64,000 nt of DNA, taken from positions 1 to 64,000 of the forward strand of contig JAEZEZ010000090.1 of assembly GCA_023432855.1 (NCBI GenBank), given 5' to 3'. Shown here one piece after another: positions 61,456 through 64,000 of this stretch (position 1 is its first letter; every line of letters starts with the position of its first letter). This DNA comes from Pseudomonadota bacterium. Its GTDB lineage: Bacteria > Pseudomonadota > Alphaproteobacteria > Caulobacterales > Caulobacteraceae. Under the pieces are notes generated by a model that made no database searches, was not told the DNA's origin, and was given only the letters and a program-made list of their open reading frames with translations. The position numbers and the translations under genes were made by a program.

Positions 61456-62441
61456 GCCGCCTCCACCCGAACGCCGGCCGCTTCCAGCCCGGCGATCGCG
61501 GCCTCTGCCCCCGCCCCGTCGAGGGCCACGGTGAGCTGGCCATAGGGCGTGTCCTTGATGCGTGAAACGCGGCCGGCGAGGATCGAGATGTCGACGCCGG
61601 TCTCGCGCGCCACCCGCGCCAGGATCGGCTGGTGCGCGGTGTCGCCCAGGTATGAGAGTCGCACAATGCGACCCGACGGGCGCTCGCCGGCTTCCTCGGT
61701 CACGCCGGCGTCCGCCACCATCTGGCGGGTCGCCGGCGCCTGCGGATGGAGCAGGACGTCGGCCGCCGTCCCCAGCTCCACCAGCTTGCCGGCCTCCAGC
61801 ACCGCGACCCGGTCGCAGACCTGGCGCACCACTTCCATGCCGTGGGTGATCAGCACCACCGTCAGGCCGAGCTCGCGGTTCAGGTCGCCGATCAGCTCGA
61901 GGATGGAGCGCGTGGTCTCCGGGTCGAGCGCACTGGTCGCCTCGTCGCAGAGCAGGATGTCAGGGCCGGTGGCCAGGGCCCGGGCGATGCCCACCCGCTG
62001 CTTCTGGCCGCCGGACAGCTGGGCCGGATACTTCTTCGCCTGGTCCGCCAGCCCGACGCGCTCCAGCAGTTCTCCGACGCGGGCGTCGATGGCGGCCCGC
62101 GAGAGCCGTCCCTCCAGCTTCAGCGGAAAGGCGACGTTCGCGGCCACGGTCTGGGACGTGTGCAGGCCGAAATGCTGGAAGATCATGCCGACCCGTCGGC
62201 GGAACGCGCGCAGCTCGGTCGAGGTCAGCGCGGTCACGTCGGTACCCTCGACCAGCACCCGGCCGGATGTGGGACGCTCCAGCAGGTTGATCAGGCGGAT
62301 CAGGGTGGACTTTCCCGCGCCAGATCGGCCGATCACGCCGAACACCTCGCCGCGCTCGACCCCCAGGCTCACGCCGTCCAGAGCCGCAACCTGACCGGCG
62401 GGGGAACGAAATTTCTTGCTGACGTCCTGGAGTTCGATCAC
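61452..62441 (-). CDS. metN: Methionine ABC transporter ATPase MetN
   Basis: A 329-residue ATPase starting at GTG 62441 (MIELQDVSKKF). It has Walker A GRSGAGKST, signature LSGGQKQR, Walker B ILLCDEATSALD and a C-terminal NIL domain that senses methionine (YLGDTAHQPILARVARETG). An AGAGG site lies 8 nt upstream. A longer frame to 62555 would overlap the riboswitch, so it is not used. Confidence 0.94.
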   Translation of the reverse strand: MIELQDVSKKFRSPAGQVAALDGVSLGVERGEVFGVIGRSGAGKSTLIRLINLLERPTSGRVLVEGTDVTALTSTELRAFRRRVGMIFQHFGLHTSQTVAANVAFPLKLEGRLSRAAIDARVGELLERVGLADQAKKYPAQLSGGQKQRVGIARALATGPDILLCDEATSALDPETTRSILELIGDLNRELGLTVVLITHGMEVVRQVCDRVAVLEAGKLVELGTAADVLLHPQAPATRQMVADAGVTEEAGERPSGRIVRLSYLGDTAHQPILARVARETGVDISILAGRVSRIKDTPYGQLTVALDGAGAEAAIAGLEAAGVRVEAA

Positions 62442-62513
62442 CCGCCGCACCTCTCGCGCCCGTTCGAGGGCCTGCGGGGACAGGCGGAGCCGGGCGCGTG
62501 CGTCGCGCCTCGC

Positions 62514-62618
62514 CTCATCTGTCGCGGCGCTTCCACGCCTCGCAGGAGTTGGCACCTTACAGCGGACTGCAGGTTGCCCCGGCGTCTAAGGGCCCGTCCC
62601 TCGGCCGGTCTCGATGAG
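62514..62618 (-). ncRNA. S-box (SAM-I) riboswitch upstream of metNIQ
   Basis: Minus strand. P1 closes with CTCATC (62618-62613) and GATGAG (62519-62514). Inside lie CGAGGGACGGGCCC, GGGGCAACC (P2/P3 core), the P3 loop, GGTGCCAACTCC (J3/4) and a P4 hairpin GGCG...CGCC, matching the S-box core (GAGGGA, GCAACC, GGTGCCAATTCC). It binds SAM and lowers expression of the methionine importer. No T-tract terminator follows, and a GGCGCG/CGCGCC hairpin lies at 62493-62509, so control is probably translational. Confidence 0.92.
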
Positions 62619-62670
62619 CAGCGCGAAGCTGGTGTGGCGGAGCGGCCCGGTCAAGGCGCCGGAAACGAAA

Positions 62671-62696
62671 ACGGCGCGGGATCGCTCCCGCGCCGT
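62671..62696 (-). terminator. Rho-independent terminator of the M16 peptidase gene
   Basis: Minus strand: ACGGCGCGGGA, loop GCGA, TCCCGCGCCGT, then TTTCGTTTCC. Same hairpin as 58473-58498. Confidence 0.8.
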
Positions 62697-62719
62697 CTCG
62701 TCCCGTCAGAGCGGACGCC

Positions 62720-64000
62720 CTACCGCACCGGATTACCGTCACCGTCGATGAGGCGGATGTCGTAGCCGAAGCTGCGCAGCCCTTCCTCGATCTTGGCGCG
62801 GTCGCCCACCACGACCCAGGTCATGTTCTCGGGCTTGACGATGCGGGCGGCGACGCGGTCGAGCTCAGTTGAGCTGAGGCCGCGGATTCTGCCCGAGTAG
62901 GTGTCGAAGTAGTCGTCGGGCAGGTCGTAGAGGATCTGCTCGACCAGCGAACCAGAGACCGCTCCGTTGGTCTCCCAGGACCCCGGAAGGGCCAGGGTCA
63001 TGGAGTTCTGGGCGAAGGCCAGCTCCTCGGCGCTGACCGGCCGGCCCCTGACGATCTCGCGAAGCTCCTTCTGGATTTCCGCGAAGGACTCCTTCGTCTT
63101 GTCGGTCTGCACCGGCGCATAGGCGACGAACAGGCCCGGCCCCTTGGAATCGCGAGTGAAGGAGCCCGCGCCGTAGGCCCAGTGCTTGTCTTCGCGCAGG
63201 TTCATGTTCAGGCGCGAGGTGAAGGCGCCGCCAAGCACGGTGTTCATGGCCGAGATGGCGATGTCGTCCTTGTCGCCACGAGCCGGAGCAGCCACGGCGC
63301 TGGCGATCAGGGTCTGCTGCGCGCCGGGGCGGTCGATGAGATAGATCGTCGGCTTGGCAGGCGCAGACACCGGAGCCAGGTTCTTCTGCGGAATGGTCGA
63401 GCCCGGGCGCCACGAGCCGAAGCGGGCCTCGAGCTTCGGCGTGATCTCCGCGAGCGTCACGTCGCCCACGACCACCAGAGTCGCATTGTTCGGGTGGAAC
63501 CAGGTGCTGTGGAACTGGCGCATGTCGGCCAGGGTGAGAGAGGCCACCGACTCCTCGGTGCCGGACCCGGAGAAGGGCGCCGAATAGGCGTGACCGTCGC
63601 CATAGACCAGCTCGGGCAGGACTCGGAAGGCCACAGCCTGGGGAGCCGCCTTCTCACGCTGGATGGCCGCGATCTGCTGGCGCTTCAGCCGCTCGAAATC
63701 CGCTTCCGGGAAGGCCGGGTTGAGGATCACGTCGGCGTACAGGTCAAGCGAGGCGTCGAGATTGGGCTTCAGGGCGTTGAGCGACACCGCGGAGGTGTCC
63801 AGACCCGAGCCCGACCCGATGGTGGCGCCGAGCCGGGCCAGTTCATCCGAGATCGCGATTGCGTCGCGAGTGCGGGTTCCCTCATCCAGCATGTTCATGG
63901 CGAGCGACGCCGTGCCGGGCTTGGCGAACTGATCCGCCGCGTAGCCGGCGTCGAAGATCATGTTCATGCTGACCAGCGGCAGGCTGGGCCGGTTGGCGAC
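62720..64000 (-). CDS. M16-family (insulinase-like) peptidase, C-terminal part (5' end outside window)
   Basis: The frame is open from the right edge (VANRPSLPLVSMNMIFDAG) to a TAG at 62720, at least 426 residues. It has MLDEGTRTRDAIAISDELAR, ILNPAFPEADFERLKRQQIA, FHPNNATLVVVGDVT, the M16 second-domain loop YAYAPVQTDKTKESFAE-like region and NMNLREDKHWAYGAGS. The zinc HxxEH motif is not in the visible part, which looks like the second half of a two-domain M16B protein. Its terminator follows. Confidence 0.88.
   Translation of the reverse strand, partial: VANRPSLPLVSMNMIFDAGYAADQFAKPGTASLAMNMLDEGTRTRDAIAISDELARLGATIGSGSGLDTSAVSLNALKPNLDASLDLYADVILNPAFPEADFERLKRQQIAAIQREKAAPQAVAFRVLPELVYGDGHAYSAPFSGSGTEESVASLTLADMRQFHSTWFHPNNATLVVVGDVTLAEITPKLEARFGSWRPGSTIPQKNLAPVSAPAKPTIYLIDRPGAQQTLIASAVAAPARGDKDDIAISAMNTVLGGAFTSRLNMNLREDKHWAYGAGSFTRDSKGPGLFVAYAPVQTDKTKESFAEIQKELREIVRGRPVSAEELAFAQNSMTLALPGSWETNGAVSGSLVEQILYDLPDDYFDTYSGRIRGLSSTELDRVAARIVKPENMTWVVVGDRAKIEEGLRSFGYDIRLIDGDGNPVR

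Overview
This window is about 64 kb of GC-rich (roughly 68% by eye) bacterial chromosome with dense, often overlapping genes. It looks like an alphaproteobacterium of the Caulobacterales (Caulobacter, Phenylobacterium or Brevundimonas type). Reasons: a GcrA-like regulator, a tRNA-His without an encoded G-1 and with A73, the block murA / DUF2948 / UPF0262 / infA / maf / RNase G-like / yacG / tRNA-Phe, a cluster of De Ley-Doudoroff galactose genes built like Caulobacter sugar-acid operons, and many GGAAC-N16/17-NNTT sequences that match the alphaproteobacterial general stress sigma factor (EcfG, called SigT in Caulobacter). I see no rRNA, CRISPR array, insertion sequence or prophage. The window cuts two genes: a GcrA-like gene at the left edge and an M16-family peptidase at the right edge.

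Layout. 0-9 kb: GcrA-like and XRE/S24-like regulators, a TonB-dependent receptor / YfiR / CHASE8 hybrid kinase operon, small stress-type proteins, pirin, tRNA-His. 9-11.2 kb: tonB-exbD-exbB. 11.6-17.4 kb: galE, a glycosyltransferase/UDP-galactopyranose mutase fusion and a GH1-like/RmlD-like fusion, which form a galactofuranose-type surface glycan operon. 17.7-25.4 kb: galactose use, with a GH1-like glycosidase and aldose 1-epimerase on one strand, and lactonase, IlvD-type dehydratase, SDR dehydrogenase, KDGal kinase and KDPGal aldolase on the other. Together these make a complete oxidative route from beta-galactoside to pyruvate and glyceraldehyde-3-phosphate. 25.4-32.7 kb: housekeeping block with tRNA-Phe and tRNA-Thr. 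33-45 kb: flavin oxidoreductase, CNNM/CBS protein, CASTOR/POLLUX-like channel, a KaiC-like ATPase with a hybrid kinase, stress-associated membrane proteins and a candidate small RNA. 45-51.2 kb: D-cysteine desulfhydrase-like enzyme, Asp/Glu racemase, a methyltransferase and a cyanophycin operon. 51-62 kb: acetyltransferase, exporter, S46 peptidase, DJ-1/PfpI protein, TPR protein, truncated hemoglobin and the metNIQ transporter behind an S-box (SAM-I) riboswitch.

How it fits together. About eleven well-placed EcfG-type promoter matches lie in front of the TonB receptor operon, galE, the dehydratase, kaiC, several small hydrophilic proteins, a DUF4142 lipoprotein, DJ-1, the cyanophycin operon and a probable small RNA. 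The window therefore looks rich in general-stress-response genes. Two of these promoters (galE and cyanophycin) also carry a TAAC-N4-GTTA palindrome upstream, and its position relative to the -35 box differs by exactly 10 bp, about one helical turn. This is the most novel-looking signal here. The second is a short RNA-like unit at about 45030-45099 with an EcfG-type promoter, two hairpins and a CUCCUCCC loop in its terminator hairpin. Promoters, palindromes and the small RNA are read by eye and are untested.
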